Below, one piece after another: positions 34,420-44,472 of a DNA stretch of 64,000 nt. The notes under the pieces are model-generated. The model saw only the letters and a program-made list of their open reading frames with translations, did not search any database and was not told the origin of the DNA. Numbering within the stretch: position 1 is the stretch's first letter; the number at the start of each line of letters is the position of its first letter. The translations under genes and the position numbers were made by a program. Source of the DNA: Niebla homalea (lineage: Eukaryota; Ascomycota; Lecanoromycetes; Lecanorales; Ramalinaceae); contig JAHGAU010000032.1 in the NCBI GenBank assembly GCA_019925105.1, forward strand, positions 124,001-188,000, written 5' to 3'.

Positions 34420-35325
34420 ATGCCGGCCTACGCCATCTTCGGCGCCACAGGCCTATGTGGAGGCGCCATTCTGTCGCATCTCCTTTCGCCACCCCATGAC
34501 TCCCCAAGCACACAAACACCTGACTGCATCAACCTCTACATCCGTTCTACCCGCAAATTGACCTCCCAGAATCCCGCCCTCCTCTCCATGCCCAACATCC
34601 ACATCTTCTCCGGCGCTATCACATCCCTCGACACCATCACCTCCTGCCTGCTTACCCACCCCCCCTCCTCCGGCCCTACCACCACTACTGATCTACCGCC
34701 AGGCGGCGACGAAACGCCCCCCCACCTCGTCGACGCCATCTTCCTCGCCCTTGGTGCCAACGAAAATTACCCCGGCACCCGCATAAACCAAGACGCCGTG
34801 CACGCCATCGTCGCCGTGCTAACCACCCTCCGCTTCGCCCACCCATCCCTCCGCATCCCCAAACTCATCATCCTCAGTTCCGGCACGCTCAACCCCCATC
34901 TCACCCGCGGCCCCGGCATAGGCCCCTTCTTCCACGCTATCCTCATCCGCGCGCTCAACCACATCTACGCCGACTCGACCCACGCCGAGGAGTTCCTCCG
35001 CCTGCACCGATCCTGGTTGCGGGACGTGACCTTCATGACGCCCGGCGGGCTCTCCGACGACGTGGCGCAGGGCCACCGGCTGAGTTTCGAGGAGGTGGCC
35101 CCCTTTGTGAGCTATGCGGATCTTGGGGCCGGGTTTGTAGAGGTGGCGAGAGCGGAGGGGAGGGAAGAGGAGATGTTTCGGTGGAGGGGGGTCAGTGTGC
35201 TGCCAAGGCGGGAGGGGGCGAGCGCGAAGGTGGAGTGGAGGAATACGCGGGCGATCGTGAGGGGGTTGGTGTGGCATTATGCGCCAGTGGTGGCGGGAGG
35301 TTTGGCGTGGTTGGGTGTGTTTTAG
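34420..35325 (+). CDS. NAD(P)-binding NmrA/HSCARG-like protein with C-terminal hydrophobic segment
   Basis: Single exon, 301 residues. I start at the ATG at 34420 because the dinucleotide-binding strand follows at once: MPAYAIFGATGLCGGAIL (GxxGxxG type). Then INLYIRSTRK (basic end of strand 2), NIHIFSGAI, AIFLALGANENYPGTRINQDA, KLIILSSGTLN and SWLRDVTFMTPGGLSDD, the usual order of extended NAD(P)-binding proteins. It ends in a hydrophobic stretch WHYAPVVAGGLAWLGVF, possibly a membrane anchor. An earlier in-frame ATG at 34288 adds residues without conservation. Codons are strongly C-ending at first, G-ending later. Confidence 0.85.
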   Translation: MPAYAIFGATGLCGGAILSHLLSPPHDSPSTQTPDCINLYIRSTRKLTSQNPALLSMPNIHIFSGAITSLDTITSCLLTHPPSSGPTTTTDLPPGGDETPPHLVDAIFLALGANENYPGTRINQDAVHAIVAVLTTLRFAHPSLRIPKLIILSSGTLNPHLTRGPGIGPFFHAILIRALNHIYADSTHAEEFLRLHRSWLRDVTFMTPGGLSDDVAQGHRLSFEEVAPFVSYADLGAGFVEVARAEGREEEMFRWRGVSVLPRREGASAKVEWRNTRAIVRGLVWHYAPVVAGGLAWLGVF

Positions 35326-36551
35326 GTGGAATTCTTGGGGGAAGGGGGGGGGGAGGGTTGGGTAGGTGAGGGCTGCGAGAAGGGGGATTTTCTGTTGCAG
35401 GTGTAGGGTTATAGATGCGTACGTGGCCAGCGAGTGAATTGTGCCGGCTTGTATACCTCAGGCCCAAGATGCGGACCAAGGGAACAACAATCATCGTGAG
35501 CAATATCAAGCCGCTGGAGCTTCAGCCGATGCCCATTTTCCTTCTCTAATCCAGTGGATGTTTCCTGAGCTTCGAGTGCAAAGAACCTTCGCTTTTGGGG
35601 GGTTCCGGATACCACTACGTGAGCCGGCGGTGGTGGCCTTCTCTCGCTGATGACTTTTCAGAGGTTCGTTCTCCTTGAGAAGACAAGACATCACCATGCC
35701 TTCTGTGGCTGAGCGCTACAGCTGAAGATTCGGGAACAGTGATACCAAAGTCGTGTGTGGACAAGCTTCATGGCATCAGGCGCTTGGGACCTCCAAAGAA
35801 TGAATTCTCTGTCAAAACGGGAAGGACTTGGCGCAAGAAATCCTTCATGCGTACTATCACCAAGGCTTTTGGTATCGAACCATGCGTGAATGACCTTCAT
35901 ACTTGGCCAATCGATCCGGCAATTATACAATTCTCGCAATACTTGCGGGGCAAATACCTACCTGCAAGTTGGGGTTCGGAGGCGAGCCAGGCGAATACGA
36001 TCCTTGTGCCTGGTCGCTTCAAGACGGCGAGATATGACGGCACGTGAGCATAAGATTGAGGGAAACCACGCTGGTCTTTTAGATCTGAGCGAGATTTGAC
36101 CAAAATGGCTGTTCTCAGCATTGGGAAATGTATGGTTAATGCATCTGATTCGTGGGTTGATGCTCAGCATTTCACCTGCCACATCAAATGCAGACCGTCG
36201 CCACCGTTACGCGTTTTGTAACACCTGCAAGATTTGCGCAACATGCCACACTCGCGTTTGATCGATGAGTTTATTCATCCCTGACCAAGTGTTATTTTCT
36301 TTGTTCATCTGTATCGAATACTCAGCCACGCACTCTTCGTTGACACCCTCCTACAACGGCTGCTGTCGCAGCTTGACACTAGGTATATGGAGTGTTACCA
36401 GCCTCATTTCTTCTGTGTCTCTGTGAAGGTCATCTATCATCCGTGGATTTGTCTCAGCACAGTTCTACACACCTACTCTTAATGCCATCACATTCCCTTT
36501 CCCGACACAAGCAGTCTACATAAAAAAGGAACAACTCTACTGCCCTTCATC
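35326..36551. other. Long spacer between metabolic and lineage-specific regions
   Basis: About 1.2 kb. Several frames of 60-100 codons overlap with no domain. The final 200 bases before 36552 are pyrimidine-rich as expected of a promoter. Confidence 0.45.
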
Positions 36552-39500
36552 ATGTTCTTCCCATCATCTTTCACCCCAATTTCTACCGAATCTCGAGTCT
36601 CGACCAAAGCCCTCCTTGATACGCTCTTCAACCCTTTCCGAAATCCCACTGATCACAAACATCAACCTCAACCTAATCTTCACCAGGAGTCTCCACCATC
36701 CCCACACTTTGTTCACCATCTACTGCGATTTCTCTCCCCTCACGACCATATCGGTATCCACAAAGCTATCGCGCCGCCGATCATGGACGTCGCCGAGCCG
36801 AGCTTGCCCGGAGACCAGAAACTTGACCACAAGAAGACACCAGCTCAGGAGCCCCGACAGCTACGAGACTTCTCAGGAGAGACCCTTAACGAGCCTTCAG
36901 AGGTCAGTAAAGAATCAAGACTACCCTCATGTCGGCTGGATACTGATCATCACCAGCTCCCTCAACATTCCACCCTTAGTGGGCCACCTGAGCCAGGCGC
37001 ACCAATGCCCAAGAAGGAAGGCCAGATCGCAACTGCATCGGACCTCAACCTATGCGAGCCTCACCGACACTACCGATACATCCGGAGTATCAAGCCAAAG
37101 AAATGCGTCAACGTAAGTCAACACAACATCTGCAAAAGTATCTGTGCCTGTGCTGACAGATCTAAGGCGAAATCTGGCTTTGGACATAGGGACGGTTGTC
37201 TCCTGTGCTTCTTTCAGGTTGCCGCCAATGGAACCACAGAGCCCACCCCTCAGGGCCACGTGCATCATGTGGACTTGACTGGGACCAAGCCCAAGAAGCT
37301 CGAAGAGGGCTCGCTTGAGCCCCAGCACACACCTCAAGATCGCGAAATTGAGATATCAAATCAGGATCAACACAACACAGAGGTACCCCGACAGGCCAAG
37401 ATACCCGATGTTGAGGACTTGGTCAAGGAGGAAACTCCATCTGTCAAGAGCCATGTCGGGGATGAGAGCCTAGAGGTTCTTGATCGTCAGGTGCTCGATT
37501 CGCCCTCGCCTGTCGAGTCACCCGAGCCTCATCATTCTGTTGAGGAAATGGCCACCAAGGCTCAGACTGAGGAGGCAATATTTGAAGAGTCTGAAGATGA
37601 CAAGACACTTGAGGATGAAGTTCAACCTGAGCAACAAGATGCTTCTGCAGATACTGTGATGGAAGACGGCATCTTTCCCGAGCATCAAGATGCTACGATC
37701 CTCGGTCAATCAAATGAGGACCTACAAGAGGATCAAGTGAGCTCTCAGAATGAGGACACTACAGTGCCAGAGATGTTGATCTCCGAAGAAAAAGAAGGCA
37801 CTGGTCTCGGGCACGTGTTCCCCTTCTTGAACCCGGACTATGAAGCAGATCAGCTTGAAAATCTTCACAATGTCACAAACCAGTCGACCGAATCTAGCTC
37901 TGAGGCCAAAAGCCTGGAATTAGCGCCATCATCTGACGAGGCGGAACATAAGAATAACACCCTAGAGCGCAACATGGCCGTTTCCGCAGAGATCATCAAG
38001 AAGCGCGATGAAGCCACAGTCGTTCCACTAGAGGCTTCTATCCCGGAAGAAGTGGGTACCGGCCTAGGTCACGTCTTCCCCTTTTTGAACCCAGACTATG
38101 AAGCAGAACAACTGGAGAATCCTCACAATTTCGCCAACGAGTCGACCAAATCGAGCTCCGAGCCCAAAATTCAGGAATCAACCGTATCATCTGACGCTTC
38201 CATCAAGTCTGAAGATGAAATTAGGAATAATCCTTTGGAGCGCAACATGGTCCTTCCCGCAGAAACCAACAAGAATCGCGATGAAGAGACAGTCGTTCCT
38301 CTGGAGACTTCTATCCCGGAAGAAGAGGGTCCCGGCCTGGGACGTGTCTTTCCGTTCGTGAACCCGGAGTATCAACCAGAATACCTCGAGAATCCTCAGG
38401 ACGCCAAAAATTCCACCAAGCAGCAGAAACGGATTGAGATGAATGGTGAAGTACTCAAGCCGGATGCGGCGACGACTTCTGAGAACAATGATAGGGACTC
38501 ATCAAATGAGAAGCCCAATGAGGGGAGCGACGATGAACAGTCGAAAGAAATGAGCGGCAATGAGATATCCATGAGTGAATCAGCCCACGGACAAGAGCAT
38601 GGCCATCGAAAGGCTCCAGTATACGGCGAGAAGAACGACAACACTGAAGAAATGATCTCATCCAATGACGATAGAGAGCAGATGGCAGGTCAAGATCCAC
38701 TAGCCTTGAAGCAAGGTTCGGATGGAAACGAGGTTTCCTTTGAAGCACAGGCACCTGCGTGGAATAAACGATTCCAAGAGGCGCCAACTGCGCCCGCACA
38801 TACGCCAAACATTGGTGAAGCACAAGATCAGCCTGACTCCGAACATCTGAAGAAAAATGACAGCAATTCTAACATCGCCGACGAAGAGGCAAATGCACCA
38901 GAGCCATGTACGGTACTCACCGGAGTAAATTCCGGACGACAGCATGTCCTTCCGTTTCGCACTAAGCCTGTGATGGAAGAGAGTGTACTTGCCAGTACCA
39001 CAAATGACCTTGCGCATTCCGAAGAGGGAAAAACTCAACACGGTGAGGACGTAAAGGATGCCGACTCAGTAGATTCGTTGCAGAATCCACACAAGGAAGA
39101 GGAGTTTCTGACCCCTATAGACCAGGACCTAGAGCTACAGTTTGATCTCTCCTGCCCAAGCGAGGACAAGCAAGAGCAGCAATCTTCTCCAAATTCAGGA
39201 TTGAAGGATGTTCAAGATCCCGTACAGGCTTCGGAACAAATGCCTGCTCTTCACTCGCTGGACGTACAACAAAAAGTTTCTCTCGGCGAGCCTATTGAGT
39301 CGAACTTAGCCATGGAAGTCGCGAAAGCAGAGTCGATTTCGGGAAGCAGTGAATACGAATCCCTTGATGGCGATTGCGACAAGAATGAAGGCGAGAACCT
39401 GATATTTCAGGCTGTCAGCAACTTACGACATGAGACTTTACACGATAGATTGATCGATGCACTGGTGGAAGATCCTCTACGAGTCGGAGAGATCATCGCA

Positions 39501-40310
39501 GCAAGTGCTCCGAGTGAGATAGAGCAAGAGCTGGAAGCGAGTGAGGAGTCTCCCATTGTGCCGGAAGACCTTGCTTTATCGGATGAAGACACTATTCCTG
39601 AGCTCAAGTTACCGGAGGCCATCACCAGCAGTATTGAAGAAGCGGTACTCATACAAACTACTTCTCCGAACGAAGATGATAAGCAGAAACCTCAAGCTTA
39701 TGATCATTCCCAACAGAAAACGCCACACGATCAATTGGCATGTCCAATGGCGGGAGACCCTATCGGAGTCGGTGAGTTGATTCCAGCGAGATCTGAAGGG
39801 GCTGGTTGCCTCACGGTAGATCCGCCAGCTTCGAGTGTTCATGTGATGCATGACGATGGTATTCTCCCTACGCTTGAGGAGCACGAGCAATATTTCGAAA
39901 CTCGATGTCCAGATCTTCTAGAGACAATGGATCCTGGATATGGTGCTCAAGACCACCACCTACCAATGACCATATCTGTGTCAGAGACTGGGGGCAACCC
40001 CAAAGATACCTCTCCTCTAGAGACGGAATCGCCAACCGAGCCTCCTGCCGCTACTCCGACGGCTCCAACGGCAACCAAGTCTCAACTCCGTCGCGCCCAA
40101 GCCAAACGTGCGAGAGAGCGAAAGGCGGCAGAGAAGCGTGCTAAAGCAGGTAGCAACGAGAATGAGGGTGCGCCAACGGCGTCAACGGCTCCTGATACAT
40201 CTGGCAAGAAGGAGTCAGGCAAGACAACCATGACTAAGAATCAGGCCAAGCGAGCGAGGACGTTACGTTCTAAGCAGCGAAAGCGTGACGCCGAGAAGAT
40301 GTCAGTGTAG
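36552..40310 (+). CDS. Large acidic, intrinsically disordered protein with tandem repeats
   Basis: Unrecognised. The open frame has 1,252 codons, but bases 37113-37217 look like a real in-frame intron (GTAAGT donor, CTGAC branch-like site, TTTCAG acceptor, 105 nt), giving 1,217 residues. The protein is Glu/Asp/Ser/Pro-rich without globular domains. Near the middle is a tandem repeat of 86-91 residues, units starting at 37797, 38055 and 38328 (partial), each opening G-GLG-VFPF-NP-Y and ending VVPLE-SIPEE. The C-terminal 100 residues turn basic: QLRRAQAKRARERKAAEKR and KNQAKRARTLRSKQRKR, a nucleic-acid-binding or nuclear-localisation type tail. It precedes two further unrecognised genes on the same strand. 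Confidence 0.75.
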   Translation: MFFPSSFTPISTESRVSTKALLDTLFNPFRNPTDHKHQPQPNLHQESPPSPHFVHHLLRFLSPHDHIGIHKAIAPPIMDVAEPSLPGDQKLDHKKTPAQEPRQLRDFSGETLNEPSEVSKESRLPSCRLDTDHHQLPQHSTLSGPPEPGAPMPKKEGQIATASDLNLCEPHRHYRYIRSIKPKKCVNVSQHNICKSICACADRSKAKSGFGHRDGCLLCFFQVAANGTTEPTPQGHVHHVDLTGTKPKKLEEGSLEPQHTPQDREIEISNQDQHNTEVPRQAKIPDVEDLVKEETPSVKSHVGDESLEVLDRQVLDSPSPVESPEPHHSVEEMATKAQTEEAIFEESEDDKTLEDEVQPEQQDASADTVMEDGIFPEHQDATILGQSNEDLQEDQVSSQNEDTTVPEMLISEEKEGTGLGHVFPFLNPDYEADQLENLHNVTNQSTESSSEAKSLELAPSSDEAEHKNNTLERNMAVSAEIIKKRDEATVVPLEASIPEEVGTGLGHVFPFLNPDYEAEQLENPHNFANESTKSSSEPKIQESTVSSDASIKSEDEIRNNPLERNMVLPAETNKNRDEETVVPLETSIPEEEGPGLGRVFPFVNPEYQPEYLENPQDAKNSTKQQKRIEMNGEVLKPDAATTSENNDRDSSNEKPNEGSDDEQSKEMSGNEISMSESAHGQEHGHRKAPVYGEKNDNTEEMISSNDDREQMAGQDPLALKQGSDGNEVSFEAQAPAWNKRFQEAPTAPAHTPNIGEAQDQPDSEHLKKNDSNSNIADEEANAPEPCTVLTGVNSGRQHVLPFRTKPVMEESVLASTTNDLAHSEEGKTQHGEDVKDADSVDSLQNPHKEEEFLTPIDQDLELQFDLSCPSEDKQEQQSSPNSGLKDVQDPVQASEQMPALHSLDVQQKVSLGEPIESNLAMEVAKAESISGSSEYESLDGDCDKNEGENLIFQAVSNLRHETLHDRLIDALVEDPLRVGEIIAASAPSEIEQELEASEESPIVPEDLALSDEDTIPELKLPEAITSSIEEAVLIQTTSPNEDDKQKPQAYDHSQQKTPHDQLACPMAGDPIGVGELIPARSEGAGCLTVDPPASSVHVMHDDGILPTLEEHEQYFETRCPDLLETMDPGYGAQDHHLPMTISVSETGGNPKDTSPLETESPTEPPAATPTAPTATKSQLRRAQAKRARERKAAEKRAKAGSNENEGAPTASTAPDTSGKKESGKTTMTKNQAKRARTLRSKQRKRDAEKMSV
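37797..38415 (+). repeat. In-gene tandem repeat of about 258-273 bp
   Basis: Units 37797-38054 (258 bp), 38055-38327 (273 bp) and a partial third from 38328. All keep the reading frame and share the VFPF-NP-Y motif and the SIPEE end, so they arose by internal duplication of coding sequence. Confidence 0.85.
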
Positions 40311-41016
40311 AAGTCCTTCGAGCAGCTATTCAAGAAGCCTGAGGCTGGGACAGAGGAGTGAGTAAAATTGTCTGCATGATTTGGAGAGTGAGAATTGCCA
40401 TTCAGAGACATTGCAAAGCGTAGAAGCGAGAGGTTTGGATGCATCTCAAGGAATCTGTCCCGGATGGAAGAAGGCACATGGAAGGTAGATCTTGAGTACC
40501 AACAATAGCAAAGCATACGCACATATCGGGATACATTAGATCCATAAAAGCAATTACCTCTATCCACTACACACAGCTTCTTGATTGAACCCAGACGATT
40601 CTTCGATGTTCAAACATAATTCTTCTTTGTGTTATTGTATCCAACTTACTCTAGAATCTATGGTCCCCAAAGCAAACACCAATTCGCCACTCCGATGCCG
40701 CTAGCCTCATATGTCTCATCAACACTCATCAACACTTCAGTGAAGTATTGATGACACTTCACTGAAGTGTTGACCAATCTCGGCACGCAATTAGCTTCGG
40801 CAAAACCTTTAGGCTCGATACATTTCTTCTTCAAATACTGTCTGTCTTCTCTCTTCCTCCCTCCATCCTACATCTCTCAGCTTCTTGACCTGCATAGTCT
40901 TCACAACTCGCCCTTTCATTGATGACACATACAGACCACTGACTTTGCATCTCTATCCATCCACACACTGATCACACAACTTCATTTCATCTAATCTTCC
41001 ACCTTCTCTTACCAGC
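40311..41016. promoter_or_regulatory. Upstream region of the coiled-coil membrane protein gene
   Basis: 706 bases. Contains a perfect 18-bp inverted repeat (40729-40773). The last 200 bases are CT-rich. Confidence 0.55.
40729..40773. promoter_or_regulatory. Perfect 18-bp inverted repeat, hairpin/cruciform
   Basis: Arms 40729-40746 and 40756-40773 are exact reverse complements (TCAACACTTCAGTGAAGT), with a 9-base loop. Each arm is itself almost palindromic, so the site offers repeated CACTTCA half-sites. It lies 244 bases upstream of the ATG at 41017 and about 420 bases after the previous stop, so it may be an operator or a transcript hairpin. Confidence 0.75.
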
Positions 41017-42039
41017 ATGGCCTGCCGTCCGGCCACTGGGCCGATATTCCCATCCGACTTTCCTCCACGTTTCTTCGGGCTGGGATACACTCCTCCCCCT
41101 GCGGTCCCTCACATTGGGCCGGTGTTCCCCTCCGATTTCCCAGGGCGCTTCTTCGGGCTTGGATACAAGCCAGTCCCTCAATGCCCTCCACATAAATCTT
41201 TTCTCAGCTCGTTTACCTTCCTGAGCAATAGAGGCGCCGGCATTCCGACTGTCGACTCCATCATACCAGCAGAGGTGAAGTGGGAGCCGTCCACTTGGCG
41301 ACTATTGATAGACGTGATCCTTTTCCTACTATTCACGTACTATTTCTTCATCCCATGGCTCGTGGACGAATGGAGTTGGAGAAACCACACTCCTGCTGCG
41401 GTCGCTGATGGGCAGGGTGCTTCTGAGTCCAATCCACAAAGCAACACACAAGGCCAACCGCAGGGTTCGCCACAGCCATCTGGGCTTCCGCAAGGTGAGC
41501 CCATGGCTGTGACGACTAATGCACGCCTTGCAAAGCTAAGGAGAAGGACCATGGCACGTCTTGCAAAGACCACGCGGCCGACTGATGCACGTGTGGCAAA
41601 GACCACCCGGCCGACTGGTGCATGTGTGGCAAATTTAAAGGGCAAGGTATCGAAGATGGCTTCGGAGCGAGATACAGCTCGGCAGCAGATTGAAGAGTTG
41701 AAGCAACAGCTCCACGAGGCCAATGAGCACAAGGACGCTGCCCTCGAAGAGGGCAAGAAGTACTTCCTAGGCTTCCACCAACTGCGCAATGACGCCAACC
41801 TTGGGGTACGACAATACAACGCCCTAGCAGGATTGACCGAGCAGTACCGAGTTCGGTCGGCCACTCAGACGCTTTTGATGAGAGAGCTCGTTGGAGTGCT
41901 CCGCGTAGACCCAAACCAATGGGCACAGCTGGATGAAGAACACAAAATCCAGCTGTTCTACGCTGTCCGTGACAACTTCCTGCTTGACAGCGACTTCAAC
42001 GCCAAGGTACCACGAGCTCAGGAATTTCCGAGCTTGTGA
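41017..42039 (+). CDS. Unrecognised single-pass membrane protein with duplicated N-terminal motif and coiled coil
   Basis: Single exon, 340 residues. N-terminal 26-residue motif in two tandem copies (residues 8-33 and 34-59): GPIFPSDFPPRFFGLGY and GPVFPSDFPGRFFGLGY. A hydrophobic helix follows (LLIDVILFLLFTYYFFIPWLV, about residues 95-115), then a Gln/Pro/Ser linker, a short basic repeat with RLAKTTRPTDARVAKTTRPT (residues about 180-205), and a long coiled coil (SERDTARQQIEELKQQLHEA...EGKK). The C-terminal part (RELVGVLRVDPNQW) may be globular. No signal peptide precedes the first copy. Function unknown; it could tether something to an internal membrane, with the coiled coil as partner surface. 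Confidence 0.75.
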   Translation: MACRPATGPIFPSDFPPRFFGLGYTPPPAVPHIGPVFPSDFPGRFFGLGYKPVPQCPPHKSFLSSFTFLSNRGAGIPTVDSIIPAEVKWEPSTWRLLIDVILFLLFTYYFFIPWLVDEWSWRNHTPAAVADGQGASESNPQSNTQGQPQGSPQPSGLPQGEPMAVTTNARLAKLRRRTMARLAKTTRPTDARVAKTTRPTGACVANLKGKVSKMASERDTARQQIEELKQQLHEANEHKDAALEEGKKYFLGFHQLRNDANLGVRQYNALAGLTEQYRVRSATQTLLMRELVGVLRVDPNQWAQLDEEHKIQLFYAVRDNFLLDSDFNAKVPRAQEFPSL

Positions 42040-42372
42040 TTCGAAGATGCTGCTGCCGGCTTAGTCTGACGCGCCCGAATCCATCACTGGTGATAATGAT
42101 GATAACAATATTCTTGATGTTGATGACGAGATCGACCTACAGCCCAGCACTTCCACGCAGAATTAGGAAGTAGCGGATGAGGCAGGCATGACTGGGTACG
42201 ATCAGAACGCCAAATATGACACTGCAAGACACTGTCAATCACATCATTCCAAAAAGCATCTCATAACTCGTACAACAGGCTTTTCAAATAGATACTGGCT
42301 CATCTGATATTCTGGATCATTCAAGGAATACCCATCACCTTCAGCAGCTTTAATCATCGCTTAGGTATTAAT
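42040..42372. promoter_or_regulatory. Spacer upstream of the Asp/Ser-rich protein gene
   Basis: 333 bases, AT-rich near the end. An in-frame-looking acidic stretch (near 42085-42160) resembles a truncated extension of the preceding gene but lies after its stop; not called. Confidence 0.4.
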
Positions 42373-44472
42373 ATGACTCATCATCACAAGAACAAGTCTT
42401 CGTGGGACTTCGACTGCGACGCCTTCGATTCACAGATCGAGCACATCAACCATGTGAGATGGAAAGAGCAGGCCAGCAATGCGCCGCCTAGATTCTCACT
42501 GGAGGATGATGCGGATCAGGGTGAATGGGAAGGTGATGGAGAAGAATCACAGAAGAATGATGACAAGACTTGGAAAGATCCACGACGTCTCACGCGGAGT
42601 GACATGATGATCGAAAGTAGTGCTCATTTCTTCGGTATAGACGGTTTCCACGATGACGGTATTGAGGCAGATGCTCGATTTCTAGGATTGATTGATGATC
42701 TACCATCATCTCAACACCAGGAACAGCAGCCAGATACATCTCATCTATTACAGAAACCCATACCAACAGAAATCACGTACCCAACTCAAAAGTCTCCCGA
42801 GGAATCAGCGCCCCCTGCGGAAGCCACCAGAGCTCCAGAGGATGCTCACTCAAACACAAGTCCCGCAATTCAAGCGAAATCCGTCCACATACCAATGCTG
42901 CCTGCTAGGCCAATGTCACTCTTATCCGACCCTGAAGGAGATGTCTTCGATACGAACGATAATCATTCTCAAGCCGATGAGGACAACGTAGAAAATGATA
43001 GTGTCTCACAAGCAACATTCGACTTATTGTCAACAGATGGAGCTACCGATGCAGACATCGACAGTCCCGAGATGCAGCAATACCTGTTCGACCTCCACAA
43101 AACCCGAAAGCTTCGAGGTGCATCCGATACTAGTTATGATGAGCATGAATCTTCAAGAATACCTACAGATGACCCCAAATCCAAACTGCTCCGTTTGCAG
43201 AATAACAATGGTCCAACTACAAAAGCAGCTCGGCTGAACTCAGCTTCCAATAGCAGCAAAGCAGGAAGTACTGATGAAGCTATAGCAACGGACGAGCACA
43301 GTCTTTCCGACCAAGTGCCCTCATTAGTCACAGATTCCACAGTTGAGTCAACCAAATCGTCAACACCAAGCAAAGCAGGGACACCAGCATCAAAGAATGA
43401 TGGCGCCGTTCTGCGTGGTGGTGATCCGGACGATGAGAATCTCTCTGACATCGGTGCGATCCTTGCCGCAATTGAAAGGTCAGAAAAATCGCTTGCGGGA
43501 GTCAAGAATCATCCTTCCTCGTCTATGACCACAAGCATATTCGATTTCCAGTCTTCGGCAAACAAGTCGCTGTACAATACTTCTCTTTCTGATAATCAAG
43601 ATCCTGGCGATAATTTCCCCACGTCTCGTCGAAATAGAAGTCCAGCAGCCTCTACGATTGCCGAGACAAACACCCAAAATCACCCACGTCTACCGCGCAA
43701 ATTCAAGCCATACAACTTTCACTTGCCGTCAGGTCTACCTGGTTCTACCTCAAACCGTCTGCCGATCTCCAAGAGGTCAAGATTCTCGGGAAAAAGGAAA
43801 GATCCTGACACATCGTTATGGCCAAATTCTCAAACAGACAACTCTTCAGCCCCTCCGACGTTTTCCAGATCCAGAACCGCTCCTGCGACATGGAAAAAGT
43901 GGCAAGAAGATGCATTCGCCAAGTATGGATATCACGTCCAACCAATCCAACCCACGCAGCCACCAGCTGCTTCCAGCTCTCACAAAATATTTGCGACTTC
44001 TGGAGCAACATCTTGCACTCCGCATCCCCCCTCCTCAGCCGTCCACAGTCCAAGCATTGAACCCACCTTTTCCTCGCTGTGCAAGAGAGAAGAGGACGAA
44101 AAGGTGATTCGAAAGCTCGAAGAGATGTCCCGACTCATCAAGGCACAACAGGCTGCCGATCAGGCTGCCAAAGCCCAAATCCAAAGGCAGGAAGCCGAAA
44201 GATTTGAAGACACCATGAACTTGCAACTGGATGCCGAGAACGCGCGGGGAAGTTGTGATCAACAGCCCAGGACGAAGTCCTCCGAGATAGGGTATACCCC
44301 ACAAAAGCAAGCACAAGCAAGCGAGGACGAGACACACGATATGCTTTTTTCCGAAAAAGATCATCGCTCTAAGTCCATGGATTCAGATGCAAGATCGTTC
44401 GACCCCCTCGACTGCACAAACAGTGCCGGCACCTGTGCTCACAGTGAGCAGTTTTGCGAATGTGCGTGGTGA
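42373..44472 (+). CDS. Large disordered Ser/Asp-rich protein with C-terminal coiled coil
   Basis: Unrecognised, single exon, 699 residues, ATG at 42373. The N-terminus (SSWDFDCDAFDSQIEHINHVRWKE) is the most ordered-looking part. There follow acidic and Ser/Thr/Pro-rich stretches, a short basic region (PRLPRKFKPYNFHLPSG, KRSRFSGKRK), then WKKWQEDAFAKYGYHV. A coiled coil (EEDEKVIRKLEEMSRLIKAQQ...) precedes the tail. No membrane helix or signal peptide. Third of three consecutive unrecognised plus-strand genes (from 36552); a nuclear or scaffold role is possible but unproven. Confidence 0.72.
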   Translation: MTHHHKNKSSWDFDCDAFDSQIEHINHVRWKEQASNAPPRFSLEDDADQGEWEGDGEESQKNDDKTWKDPRRLTRSDMMIESSAHFFGIDGFHDDGIEADARFLGLIDDLPSSQHQEQQPDTSHLLQKPIPTEITYPTQKSPEESAPPAEATRAPEDAHSNTSPAIQAKSVHIPMLPARPMSLLSDPEGDVFDTNDNHSQADEDNVENDSVSQATFDLLSTDGATDADIDSPEMQQYLFDLHKTRKLRGASDTSYDEHESSRIPTDDPKSKLLRLQNNNGPTTKAARLNSASNSSKAGSTDEAIATDEHSLSDQVPSLVTDSTVESTKSSTPSKAGTPASKNDGAVLRGGDPDDENLSDIGAILAAIERSEKSLAGVKNHPSSSMTTSIFDFQSSANKSLYNTSLSDNQDPGDNFPTSRRNRSPAASTIAETNTQNHPRLPRKFKPYNFHLPSGLPGSTSNRLPISKRSRFSGKRKDPDTSLWPNSQTDNSSAPPTFSRSRTAPATWKKWQEDAFAKYGYHVQPIQPTQPPAASSSHKIFATSGATSCTPHPPSSAVHSPSIEPTFSSLCKREEDEKVIRKLEEMSRLIKAQQAADQAAKAQIQRQEAERFEDTMNLQLDAENARGSCDQQPRTKSSEIGYTPQKQAQASEDETHDMLFSEKDHRSKSMDSDARSFDPLDCTNSAGTCAHSEQFCECAW

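Noticed and set aside
35920..36010. Partial similarity to the left end of the MITE-like element (GCAAGTTGGGGTTCGGAGG)
   Set aside because: Only about 20 bases outside the inverted repeat match with gaps, too little to claim a second copy.
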